Assembly: GCA_026874595.1 (NCBI GenBank)
Contig: CM049317.1
Coordinates: forward strand, 301,108 to 365,107
Direction: 5' to 3'
Source: Sipunculus nudus
Lineage: Eukaryota; Annelida; Sipuncula; Golfingiida; Sipunculidae
Length of the DNA stretch: 64,000 bases
Position numbers and translations under genes: made by a program. The notes under the pieces were generated by a model that did not search any database, was not told the DNA's origin, and saw only the letters and a list, made by a program, of their open reading frames with translations. Within the stretch, counting starts at the first letter, position 1; each line of letters starts with the position of its first letter. Shown here piece after piece: positions 1 to 9,169 of this stretch.

Positions 1-1059
1 AAAAATAAGACTAAAGCACACTTAGGCTAGTGTCTTGTGTTAAGTGTTATTCTTAAGTGTTAGAAAACAGAAATTGAAAAATTAAAAGAGGTATTATTTG
101 TTGTACCTCTATATATATTTATATATGTTATATATTTAAATATATCGGTGACATTTATTAGTATGTATATATATATATATATGTAAAATAAACCGTTTTG
201 GTCTTGTCTGTCCGCGTGCAACACCTGTCAGACCTTTTCTCTGTGTGCGTATATATGAAATTTTACTTTAAATTTAAATTTCATCAGAAAATAAACTTTC
301 GCGTACACCTATACTTTCAACAGCGACCTGTCGGTAAAACGTGATGAAATGATACAAAAAATGAAAAACACTGTACAAACAAATGGCACATTTAAGGAAT
401 CAGCCCTTAAACCACTTAACGGTTAACACTTAACGACAAGGCTTAACGATAAATTATAACACTTAAGGACGGGGCTTCCTCATTTTGAAGACTTTTTTAC
501 ATCAATGATATATAATGTGGTTTTAAAAGAAGTAAGAAGTGTTAATCCTTGGGCACACTAATTTTTCTGAAAATTAGACATTTTTTCCATATATTTTAGG
601 TACCCGAGGCATACTTTAAGATTTAAGCATATCCCGATCTCCAGCCATAAGACAAAATAAACGATCATGAGAGTGTCTTTTGCTTTATAAATTTTTTTAT
701 TTTCATTTCAATTAAAATGAATATGATCATAATTTCCAGGTGTTTCCAAACGGTCAAAAATACGCGCCGACTGTCTGGCTTTTGGCGCGGGCCAGACGGC
801 TTTGTTACACTGTGTCTATTTCTGTCTGGCGCCCTCGGGGCACCCGGTGTGCTGGCTTGAGCCGAGAGAAATGAGGTCGCTATAGCAACGACCTAGATAA
901 TATAACAGTCCTGTGTAGTAATCTTTATAACTTCCTTCATCATACCGTATATAATATTATAAATATTAACACTGGAAAAACATTGTACTTGAATAAATAG
1001 AATAAATAAAGAATTGTTTACAGTTTACCCTTAGTAGGGGTTTGTAATTTCAAAATGTT
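1..1059. repeat. Segmental duplication, copy 1
   Basis: This block is almost base-for-base the same as 5119-6253, apart from small indels. Its left edge is cut by the window start. Copy 2 has about 58 extra bases (about 5211-5269) that copy 1 lacks. Both copies stop matching just after a shared CAAAATGTT. Inside are AACACTTAA motifs, AT microsatellites, and a GC-rich block at 741-890 holding an E2F-like TTTGGCGCG (781-789), the inverted pair GTCTGGC/GCCAGAC and an X-box. No ORF of note. The direct, closely spaced copies suggest a recent local duplication. Confidence 0.9.
876..889. promoter_or_regulatory. X-box-like RFX motif (copy 1)
   Basis: GTCGCTATAGCAAC fits the RFX X-box form (GTNRCC, spacer, RGYAAC) with a two-base AT centre and palindromic half sites. 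It sits at the edge of the GC-rich block and is conserved in the second copy at 6055-6068. It is a sequence match only; no transcript is visible beside it. Confidence 0.4.
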
Positions 1060-1302
1060 GTAGTTTGGCAAGTCGTAAACTGGATACGAGTGATCTTGAG
1101 GACTAAATATAGTATCGTATGCATGTATCATATGCCCACGGGGTCCACAATCATTTAATAATAATATCCTTTTTACATATATTTGAAGCAGAGAGTACCT
1201 TAATCTGAATATAAAATAGATCAATTGTAATCTTTCTTTTTTTAGTATGACACATGACAACATTCAATCTTTATTGGCAATAATTTAAAAATGTGAATAA
1301 CA

Positions 1303-1466
1303 CACAATATAACAGTCCTGTGTAGTAATCTTTATAACGTTCCTTCGTCATATAGTATATAATATTACAAATATAAATATTGAAAAGAAAATTAGACTTG
1401 AATAAAGATAACCGAAAATTGGTAAAAAACACAAAATTTCAGAATAAATAGAGATTTGTTTACAGT
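1303..1466. repeat. Third, diverged copy of the duplication's right end
   Basis: The stretch from ATATAACAGTCCTGTGTAG to GTTTACAGTT repeats 896-1030 and 6076-6220 with more substitutions and an insert partly shared with the 6.1-kb copy. The end of the duplicated block is therefore itself an older dispersed repeat. DNA at 1060-1302 and 1467-1640 shows nothing else recognisable. Confidence 0.75.
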
Positions 1467-1668
1467 TCCTCGGAGTGTAAAAACACATGTATAACAATAA
1501 TTATATCCTTGTACAAATCTTGAAACAGAAGGCATATTGATATAAAAAAATTAGCCTTCAAACAAAGGACACCTGATAACAAAAGGCGGGAATAATTTCG
1601 TAAGGGTGCGTGATCATTTGTAACTTTGAAAATAATCCCGCTAGCTGTTTGGTCTAAAGCGAATGGAC

Positions 1669-1682
1669 GTCCCCATAGCAAC
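1669..1682. promoter_or_regulatory. X-box-like motif upstream of the small Cys-rich ORF
   Basis: GTCCCCATAGCAAC matches the X-box layout and resembles the 876-889 motif (shared ATAGCAACGA). It lies about 30 bp upstream of a TATA box and about 75 bp upstream of the ATG at 1756, a normal place for a proximal promoter element. Confidence 0.4.
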
Positions 1683-1710
1683 GAAGCATGCAATACACTT
1701 GCCCTCTCTC

Positions 1711-1719
1711 TATATAAAG
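1711..1719 (+). promoter_or_regulatory. TATA box
   Basis: TATATAAAG follows a CT-rich run. A TCAG initiator-like sequence lies about 28 bp downstream, near 1740, and the ATG at 1756 follows with a very short leader. The order X-box, TATA, initiator, ATG is compact and correctly spaced. Confidence 0.45.
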
Positions 1720-1755
1720 AAATCGGCTATATTCATTGATCAGGTTCTCTTTAAA

Positions 1756-1950
1756 ATGGGCAAGTGCTCGGATCCTTCTTGCCCTGGGGGCTATAATTAT
1801 TACAGGTTGAAATGTGGCCACTATTTGTGCTACCATTGTCTCATATGCCGGTATGTGCCACATTTCACTGTGGCACCAAACAACAGGCGCAGGTTGGGAG
1901 CAATATGCATTCAGTGTAAATGCTCACAGTGCCGGCATATGAGGCAATAG
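1756..1950 (+). CDS. Small Cys-rich RING-like ORF, 64 codons
   Basis: I do not recognise a named gene. The frame opens at ATG 1663, but the TATA box at 1711 implies starting at ATG 1756. The 64-residue product has ligands Cys4, Cys9, Cys20, His22, Cys25, Cys28, Cys51, Cys54, with extra Cys31, Cys56, Cys59 and His61. The pattern C-x4-C-x10-C-x-H-x2-C-x2-C-x22-C-x2-C resembles a C3HC4 RING finger, including a CGHYLCYHC core; the first pair is wider than the usual C-x2-C. A basic RRR lies at 44-46. No signal peptide or membrane segment. An A/C-rich tract follows within 10 bp of the stop and could be a decayed poly-A tail. The last third is encoded by an inverted-repeat arm, so the Cys pattern could partly be a by-product of that repeat. 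A real mini zinc-binding protein, a retrocopy fragment or a chance ORF are all possible. Confidence 0.35.
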   Translation: MGKCSDPSCPGGYNYYRLKCGHYLCYHCLICRYVPHFTVAPNNRRRLGAICIQCKCSQCRHMRQ

Positions 1951-1956
1951 TAGCAC
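1827..1956. repeat. Long imperfect inverted repeat across the Cys-rich ORF
   Basis: Arms 1827-1851 and 1932-1956 (25 nt each) pair with two differences, one of them a possible G-U. The 80-nt loop holds a second hairpin, GTGCCAC (1855-1861) with GTGGCAC (1870-1876). The right arm includes the ORF stop. This could be a structured RNA, a foldback remnant, or the origin of the ORF's repeated Cys codons. Confidence 0.8.
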
Positions 1957-1957
1957 C

Positions 1958-2035
1958 CAAAAAAAATTAAAAAAAAAACACAAAAAACACCCCCCCCAAA
2001 AAAATAAAAAAACACAAAAAACACCAAAAAAATTG
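1958..2035. repeat. A/C-rich low-complexity tract
   Basis: Runs of A broken by CAC and a short C run directly follow the small ORF. It may be a degraded poly-A tail or simple sequence. Confidence 0.6.
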
Positions 2036-2169
2036 TGTGTGCAAATTTTAACACACACATAAATATTAGTCTGTATTTCTATCTATGTGTAACATATCGT
2101 AAGCGTGTCATATTTTTAATATCTTGGTGCCGGCATTGTCAATCAGATATGGTCTTATTGTAACAGTAG

Positions 2170-3410
2170 GTGTGTCATGTTTATTCCTTTTCATCCGGTA
2201 CAAATATCTTGAGCAAGAAACTTTTAGCCTTTCTTTTTTTTTATCAGGTTTTAAGATATTAGGTTGAAGGTTAGGTTTTAGGTTATGTTTTAAGTTTAAT
2301 TCTTTATGTTTTTAGATTTCAGGTTTCAGATACGGTTTTAGGTTTCATGCATGTTAACCATTTCCTTTTTTTCAATGTCATATATTGTTTGTCTTTTTTA
2401 TCCCGAACAAATATCTTGAGCTGGGCATTACACAAAATATTTTCTGAGGATGTGTCTTTTTTAATTTCTTAGTGCCCGGACGCATCTCATTTTTTAAAAT
2501 ATTGGTCTTTGTTATCAAACTATTTAATATTTATGATTCGGTTCAAACATCTTTAGCAATGCATTGTTGCCCAATATTATCTGTAGACGTATCGTTTTAA
2601 TATCTTGGTCCGTCAATCTGTTTCCAATTTGATTTTACCATAAAGATTGGATTGTATGTGCGGTTTTCTAATTATAAAATTGTTTATCCTTGTTCTGTTT
2701 GTTATTTTTATCCGGATCAAATATCTTGAGAGATAAATTTTTGCTCTGTAGGCGTGTCTTTTTCAATATCTCGGTGCCGCAGTCTAGTTGGGATATGGTT
2801 TGATTGTAAAGATTGGCCGCTGTGCGCGCTTTAATAATTATAAAAATATCCCTACTTTCTACGCGGCTTTTATATAGAACTGTCAAGAATATTCTGTCCT
2901 CTTTGTTTCTTTTTATACCGAATAAATATCTTGAGCGATGAATTTTTCCCGAATATTTTCTGTAGGCGTGTCGTTTTTAATTTCTCTATGACGGCGGCCT
3001 GGTTGCGATATTGTTTTATTGTACAGATTGGCCTCTGTGTGCGTTTTAATAATTAAAGAAATATCAATGCTTTCTACGCGGTTTTTATATAGACAGGTGA
3101 GGAATTTTCTGTCCTCTCTGTTCCTTTTTATGCCGATTAAATATCTCGAGCGATGGATTTTTTTTCGTAGGCATGTCGCTTTTAATTTCTTGGAGCCGGC
3201 GGTCTGGTTGCAATATGGTTTTATTGTAAAGATTGGCGTCTGTGTGCGTTTTAATAATTAAAGAAATATCCAAGCTTTCTACGCGGTTTTTATAAAGACC
3301 TGTGAGGAATTTTCTGACCTCTCTGTTCCTTTTCATGACGAATAAATATGTCGAGCGATGGATTTTTACCGAATGTCGCTTTTAATTTCTTGGCTCCGGC
3401 AGTATAATGT
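2170..3410. repeat. Degenerate tandem repeat, ~205-220 bp unit
   Basis: Successive blocks beginning near 2700, 2905, 3125 and 3330 share the order AAATATCTTGAGCGATG, GTAGGCGTGTCG, TTTTATTGTAAAGATTGG, TTTAATAATTAAAGAAATATC, CTTTCTACGCGGTTTTTATA and CCTCTCTGTTCC. More decayed units reach back to about 2170. Short ORFs here are translations of the repeat. Confidence 0.8.
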
Positions 3411-3634
3411 CAAAAGAGCAAACGTTCACGAATGTATACATTTATTCACAATATATATATATATTAGAAGAATACCCGATGGATTATAACAGTATACTAA
3501 GTGGGCACACACCGACGGCACACTACTTTCCAATCATAAAGTATTAAATAACAGGATACGAGTTATAAACCGTATATTTTTATATTTCACAGTTGTGGAA
3601 GGGTTGATACTTGATAACAAATTGGTGGACTTTT

Positions 3635-3960
3635 TACATGCCGCCAGGGGGAACCTCGGCTTAGACCTACCAATTTTGAAACAAAAAATTTCTTTATCAA
3701 ACGAGTCGCATCGTCAGGCTAATATTTATTTTTCTTTCGCCGAATCTCAGCAGCACAGGAGACTGGATATTAACATTACCGTTTTATATTGCAATAACTG
3801 TACAAAAAGACCAGATCGGGGTTTGGGAAAAGTTGTGTGTAACGGCTTGGCGGCACAGTGGAATTGTCTGGGCCACCGCGCCACATTTTGTCTCGTTATT
3901 GAAACATGGGTCTGGGTTCAAATCCACGGCAGGGAATGTTTTTTTTTCATTATTTTTCCC
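3635..3960 (+). mobile_element. tRNA-promoter SINE-like element
   Basis: A box-A-like CGGCACAGTGG (3851-3861, 10 of 11 to the consensus) and a perfect box-B GGTTCAAATCC (3915-3925) lie about 64 bp apart, slightly more than in a tRNA. The block begins with a CTCF-like CCGCCAGGGGG (3641) and matches 6420-6640 in order, so it is a dispersed element. The 141-codon frame over it starts at GTG and is not credible as a protein. The 3' end is unclear. Confidence 0.5.
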
Positions 3961-4020
3961 AATCTTTTAAATCTTAAAAGAAACGTTTTAAAGGTATGTA
4001 TATTATTTCAAATTTCATGA

Positions 4021-4614
4021 CGGTTAGTGGTAATTTGTGAATGGTGAGAAAATCGCTGCTAATGGGACAGATGGCCAACCCGACTCAATTTGATTAAATG
4101 TAATAATTACCTTTCCTGAAAAATAATAGGCCCAAATCAATAATGTTTTTTCACAGGTCAGCCTTAGACCAAAGAATACCAAATGATATTAACACCTACA
4201 TTTATACATACATACATATATTGATTAATACATATATACATACGTATAGACATGCAAACGCACATGTATGCTTAGATTACATACATACATGTGTTTAGAT
4301 ATGTATATCTGTAAGGAGGTATTTCACTTGTGTGAATGTAAGAATAACTTCAAACATCTTCAGAAAAAAACAACTTGAATGCTAGAGCCGTCTAACGCAA
4401 ACGAAACATGTACAATTATTTATTAATGGAAATTTACGTTAATTCTTTAATTTTCTTCACAGACACCGCCTTTATGACCTTTTCAACATATCACTTTCAA
4501 GGGTGAAACGTTTTGAGGTCGAGGTATAGACAGGATGTTTTAGCTTACGTCCTCTTTTCTAATTTGATTTATCCAAATCTAGAAAACTGTAGAAACAAAT
4601 GGCGTATTTAAGAA
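4021..4614. other. No gene seen; short CATA/TACA microsatellite
   Basis: AT-rich DNA with a CATACATA-type tract at about 4200-4310. No ORF, RNA gene or element end is recognised. Confidence 0.5.
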
Positions 4615-5170
4615 ATCAGCGCTTAAACCACTTAAAGAATAACACTTAACATAACACTTAATAACACTTAGCAACACTTTACTTTTCTGTATAACACTTA
4701 GGCACAGGCGACACCCGGAGGACTAGTTCTGCCTTCAGTATAAAGTCCCTTCTTTGAGATGCATATATATACATATATATATATACATATAATATATATA
4801 CAAAGACATATATATTATTAATTAATTATGCAGATAACATATGTGTATATATTTAAATATATATATGTGTATATATATATTTATGTGTGCCTTCTTGATA
4901 ACACTTAATAACACTTAGCATATAACACTTAATACTTGATAACACTTAATAACACTTTGCTTTTAACACTTAAGGTTAAGTGTTATGTAGCAACAACACG
5001 TAAGCTTAAGTGTTAAGTAACAACAACACGTAAGACTAAGTGTTACAGGAGCTTAACACTTAAGCCAACAACACTTAAGCTTAAGTTTTATTTAAGCTTA
5101 AGTGTTATGTAAAGTGTTAAAAATAAGACTTAAGCACACTTAGGCTAGTGTCTTGTGTTAAGTGTTATTC
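4615..5170. repeat. Array of AACACTTAA / TTAAGTGTT motifs
   Basis: At least a dozen CACTTAA or TTAAGTG heptamers occur in both orientations, with an AT microsatellite at about 4755-4880. The array runs into copy 2 of the segmental duplication. CACTTAA equals the NK2-class homeodomain core site, but simple-repeat drift is the default explanation. Confidence 0.75.
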
Positions 5171-5225
5171 TTAAGTGTTAGAAAACAGAAATTGAAAAAT
5201 TAAAAGAGGTATTTTTAGACACTAA

Positions 5226-5241
5226 GCGCCACCTGGTGGAG
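5226..5241 (-). promoter_or_regulatory. CTCF-like motif
   Basis: The minus strand reads CTCCACCAGGTGGCGC, an excellent fit to the CTCF core (CCASYAGRKGGCRS). It occurs only in the duplicate that carries the extra segment. Confidence 0.35.
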
Positions 5242-6054
5242 TAATAATGCCTTTAGTGGGAACTGGATATTTGTTGTACCTCTATATATATTTATATATG
5301 TTATATATTTAAATATATCGGTGACATTTATTAGTATGTATATATATATATATGTAAAATAAACCGTTTTGGTCTTGTCTGTCCGCGTGCAACACCTGTC
5401 AGACCTTTTCTCTGTGTGCGTATATATGAAATTTTACTTTAAATTTAAATTTGAATTTAATTTCATCAGAAAATAAACTTTCGCGTACACCTATACTTTC
5501 AACAGCGACCTGTCGGTAAAACGTGATGAAATGATACAAAAAATGAAAAACACTGTACAAACAAATGGCACATTTAAGAAATCAGCCCTTAAACCACTTA
5601 ACGGTTAACACTTAACGACAAGGCTTAACGATAAATTATAACACTTAAGGACGGGGCTTCCTCATTTTGAAGACTTTTTTACATCAATGATATATAATGT
5701 GGTTTTAAAAGAAGTAAGAAGTGTTAATCCTTGGGCACACTAATTTTTCTGAAAATTAGACATTTTTTCACATATATATTAGGTACCCGAGGCATACTTT
5801 AAGATTTAAGCATATCCCGATCTCCATCCATAAGACAAAATAAACGATCATGTCTTTTTTTGCTTTATAAATTTTTTTATTTTCATTTCAATTAAAATAA
5901 ATATGATCATAATTTCCAGGTGTTTCCAAACGGTCAAAAATATGCGCCGACTGTCCGGCTTTTGGCGCGGGCCAGACGGCTTTGTTACACTGTGTCTATT
6001 TCTGTCTGGGCCCTCGGGGCACCCGGTGTGCTGGCTTGAGCCGAGAGAAATGAG

Positions 6055-6068
6055 GTCGCTATAGCAAC
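6055..6068. promoter_or_regulatory. X-box-like RFX motif (copy 2)
   Basis: Identical to 876-889 in the second duplicate, again downstream of the GC-rich block with the E2F-like site. Confidence 0.4.
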
Positions 6069-6419
6069 GACCTAGATAATATAACAGTCCTGTGTAGTAA
6101 TCTTTATAACTTCCTTCATCATACCGTATATATTATAAATATAAACACTGGAAAAACATTGTACTTGAATAAATATAACCAAAAATTGGTTTAGAATAAA
6201 TAAAGAATTGTTTACAGTTTACCCTTAGTAGGGGTTTGTAATTTCAAAATGTTAAAAGGTGGCTTGGCGGGATGTCGCATTACCTAACTTTGACATGTAT
6301 TATTGTATTAAAAAATGGTCTCAGACGTAAATTATCCTTCCCTTTTTGTTAATCTACATGAAACAATAGTAATTGACAATCATATGAATGTGGTGCGCAA
6401 ACTCAGAAATGGTTATTGT

Positions 6420-6640
6420 CCATGCCGCCGGGGGGCATCCTTGGCTTAGGCCTACCCTTCTAAAAAATTTCAGACTTGTGTTTGTTTTCATTCACTGAAT
6501 CTCATTGGCATTCGACACAGGGAATAAAGATCACACCACGGCAGGTCGGGGCTGGTGAAAAATTGTCAACATTAAGAGTTATATAGGAGGTTGGGGGTTC
6601 GAATCCGCGGCGGGGAATGGTTTACTTTTTTTCCTTTTTT
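6420..6640 (+). mobile_element. Second SINE-like copy with perfect box B
   Basis: It begins CATGCCGCCGGGGGGCATCC, follows the same order as 3635-3960, and carries box-B GGTTCGAATCC at 6596-6606 followed by GCGGCGGGGAATGG. The box-A region (about 6545-6565) is poorly conserved, so Pol III competence is doubtful. Confidence 0.45.
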
Positions 6641-6790
6641 TCCACCTTTTTATATTTAAAATACTGCGTTTACGTTATGTATATTATTTCATAATTCCTG
6701 GCGGTTTCTTGGTAATTTATGAATGGTAAATCAATTAATGAGGCCAATTAGATGAAAGGTGTGCGAGCTAAGAAACAGTTACTGTTCCTG

Positions 6791-6806
6791 CCACCAGGGG
6801 GCGACC
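6791..6806 (+). promoter_or_regulatory. CTCF-like motif
   Basis: CCACCAGGGGGCGACC is a near-ideal CTCF core. Related matches lie at 3641-3655, 6425-6440 and 7199-7214 (plus) and at 7785-7800 and 8122-8137 (minus). Confidence 0.35.
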
Positions 6807-6900
6807 CAGGCTTATGGGCCAGAAGACCGGCTGGACCCATTTGGTGAAAATAACGGGTCCAAATGAAAAGGGATTTTAACAGATCAACAACCCTGGGTCC

Positions 6901-7062
6901 AACCCCGTTAAAACGATCGACCTGGTTATAATGTCCAACCTCGTTAAAATGATCAACCTGGTTAAAATGAACAATGTGGTTAAAATGAACAACATGGTTA
7001 GAATGAACAACCTCGTTTTAATGTCCAACCTCGTTATAATGTACAACCTCTTTATACTGTTC
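6901..7062. repeat. 18-bp minisatellite, nine units
   Basis: Nine consecutive 18-mers of the type AACCTCGTTAAAATGAAC start at 6901 and repeat exactly every 18 bases. Because 18 is a multiple of 3, the minus strand stays open as a six-residue repeat, which accounts for the 108-codon frame at 6876-7202. That frame is not treated as a gene. Confidence 0.9.
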
Positions 7063-7104
7063 AAGTTTTGCCATGCTTGAACCAACGTACGCAAACTCGT
7101 AGGC

Positions 7105-7139
<35 letters not shown>

Positions 7140-7198
7140 ATATATATGTACTATAAAAGAATATTGAGGCCAGTCAGGCAAAATAGTTAATGTTCCTG

Positions 7199-7214
7199 CC
7201 ACCAGAGGGCGACC
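7199..7214 (+). promoter_or_regulatory. CTCF-like motif
   Basis: CCACCAGAGGGCGACC matches the CTCF core and is followed by the same TAGGCTTAT seen after the 6791 site, so both sit in copies of one repeat module. Confidence 0.35.
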
Positions 7215-7542
7215 TAGGCTTATCAGCTTGTGTCCAAATGAACGGGATTTTAACAGATAACCCTTGTGTTTGTCGGACTAGTATCTCTCTCCATATATAT
7301 ATATATATACATATGTATAGTTATATACTCCTGTGTAGTTTTACATTAAATTTTAATTAAAATTTGGTCAAGGTGGCCCAAAAAGCCAGGATCCAAGTAT
7401 ACAAACAGCATTGTAACATTTATTGTTTTTTTAATTAATTATTAATTATTTATGTCTTTTGGAAACACACATCCTGTTGAAAAAAGACCTTTTTTGAATA
7501 GCGTGATTGATTTTTTAAAGAGTTTGTGTTAAGTGTTATCTA

Positions 7543-7674
7543 CTAACCCTTAGGTAGGTTAACAGTGAACTGTAGAAAAAGCCGGTTATTTCCAAAAGTT
7601 TTCAAATTAAATTTTCAAAACTTGTGTCCCACGGCCCAGTTTACTGCTTCTCGTCATATTATGCCGTTATATAT

Positions 7675-7707
<33 letters not shown>

Positions 7708-7990
7708 CATAAATATATATATATATATATATATATTCACACCCACATAACTACTCATGTAAGAACAAATTCACGTTGAAACGCAGCGACCCCTGGCGGA
7801 CAGATGGTAATCGAAAGTCGATACGCTGGTCAATAAGTGGTATTCTAACCCTTAGGTAGGTTAACAGGGAAATTTAGAAAAAATCGTTTATTTTCAAAAG
7901 CTTTCAATTTAATTTTTCAAAACTTGTGTCCCACGGTCCAGTTCACTGCTTCTCGTCAAATTATGACGTTTGTTGGTCAAGGTTGCCCAA
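7543..7990. repeat. Direct duplication of a ~130-bp module (302-bp spacing)
   Basis: CTAACCCTTAGGTAGGTTAAC starts at 7543 and again at 7845, each followed by the same sequence through CCCACGG and CTGCTTCTCGTCA. A nearby module (GGTCAAGG, GCCCAAAAAGCCAGGAT) also occurs twice, near 7367 and 7973. An AT microsatellite (about 7665-7735) lies between the copies. Confidence 0.85.
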
Positions 7991-8059
7991 AAAGCCAGGA
8001 TTTTGCGGAGTTTTTAAAAATTAATTTTTTTTAATTTAATTTTCAAAATCTGTCCAAGT

Positions 8060-8890
8060 GTACAAAAAGTTTACAGTATATCTGTTTAGTATTTTAAATT
8101 TTTAATTCAACTATACTGTCAGTCGCGCCCCCTGCCGTTAAGTGTTGGGTAACGCCTTAACCTGTGGTCAGTGGAACCGGTCAGCCGCGTGTGGGCGAAC
8201 CCTCTGTCTCCCCTACGTTTTGGAGCCTAAGTAAACCAGGGGGTTTGCCCACTCTCCCTCTCCCTCTCCGCCCACAATGGCCGCCGGCTGACCGTATGGG
8301 GGCGGCCATCTCTACCGTAAAGCCTTTATTTCAATCGGCCTTGACCGGTCAGATGGGGTCAAACTTTTATAAATTCTGTTAAAATTCAAATTTTCCATAA
8401 AAATGTGCGCTTTTATTTTTTTTGGGTCAAGAATTGTCCACTGCACCTAACCCTGTACACTGTAGCCTCGCTAATGACCTCTGGTCATTGTGATTGACCA
8501 ATATATGTTTTTGACTTAGCCAACACCTAAGCAGAAGTGTCCTAACCCTGGAATTTAGTGCCAGCGATGGCCGCAGTGGTCAATGGGGGGCGCCACCTTC
8601 CGGTATCATTTTGCCCCGAAAAATTTAAAATTTGTTAAGTAAATTTAAGTAAGTCAACTTAATCGGCTGCTTAAGCAGTAAGTCATTTGAGTTATATCCT
8701 GTGTAAGTGTTGAAAATTTTGCTTAAGCAGTGTGATAACCCAGGGTTAGTATAGGGGTGTTTCGTGGTTAGCGTTTTAACACGTTAGTCTAAGTGTCGCA
8801 TACTTAAGCAAGTCACTTAAGACCAAAAGCTACTTAAGGCTCCCCTAAGTCTTGTTAAGTTGTGTCTAAGTGGTGACTAACGTCCGGTAT
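8060..8890. other. Unassigned; GC-rich patch and TTAAGCA/AAGTCACTTAAG tract
   Basis: 8120-8350 is relatively GC-rich, with GTGGGCGAACC and TTTGCCCACTC and a possible 72-codon frame that has no recognisable domain. 8640-8880 is rich in CTTAAG-type words, like the arrays at 4.6-5.2 kb. No gene is supported. Confidence 0.4.
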
Positions 8891-8925
<35 letters not shown>

Positions 8926-8957
8926 CCCTAACCTAACCCTAACCCTAACCCTAACCC
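8891..8957. repeat. Interstitial telomeric repeat (CCCTAA)n
   Basis: About eleven CCCTAA units, with single variants CCCTAAA and CCTAA. This is TTAGGG on the minus strand, the ancestral metazoan telomere motif. Non-telomeric DNA follows on both sides, so it is an internal tract. It marks the right edge of the repetitive first 9 kb. Confidence 0.95.
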
Positions 8958-9169
8958 ATATGCCATTTAGGTGGATAAAATATGCTTACATTTGCAACAC
9001 TGAATCGGCGTCGTCGTCGTCTGTGTATGGGGGGGTATATATATTGTTTGGTCTATCGTTGTCGGCGTCGGTGTATAAGGGGGCTGTCATATAGTATTTG
9101 GTCTGTCGGCGACGTCTTCTTCATCATATCTTGTTCACGCGATATATTTAGAAAAAAATAACATTTATT

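Larger units (their letters stand above)
5119..6253. repeat. Segmental duplication, copy 2
   Basis: Same sequence as 1-1059 with a 58-bp segment at about 5211-5269 absent from copy 1, a short extra AATTTAAAT block near 5450 and a few substitutions. The extra segment holds an inverted CTCF-like site and is related to a decayed module at 4700-4745. Confidence 0.9.

Noticed and set aside
3595-4020. 141-codon plus-strand ORF as a gene
   Set aside because: It starts at GTG, covers a SINE-like repeat with Pol III boxes, has no domain, and its relative at 6420-6640 is not open.
6590-6612. True tRNA gene
   Set aside because: Perfect box B, but no matching acceptor stem, D-arm or anticodon arm; better explained as a SINE relic.
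6876-7202. 108-codon minus-strand ORF
   Set aside because: Product of an 18-bp minisatellite and an AT microsatellite.
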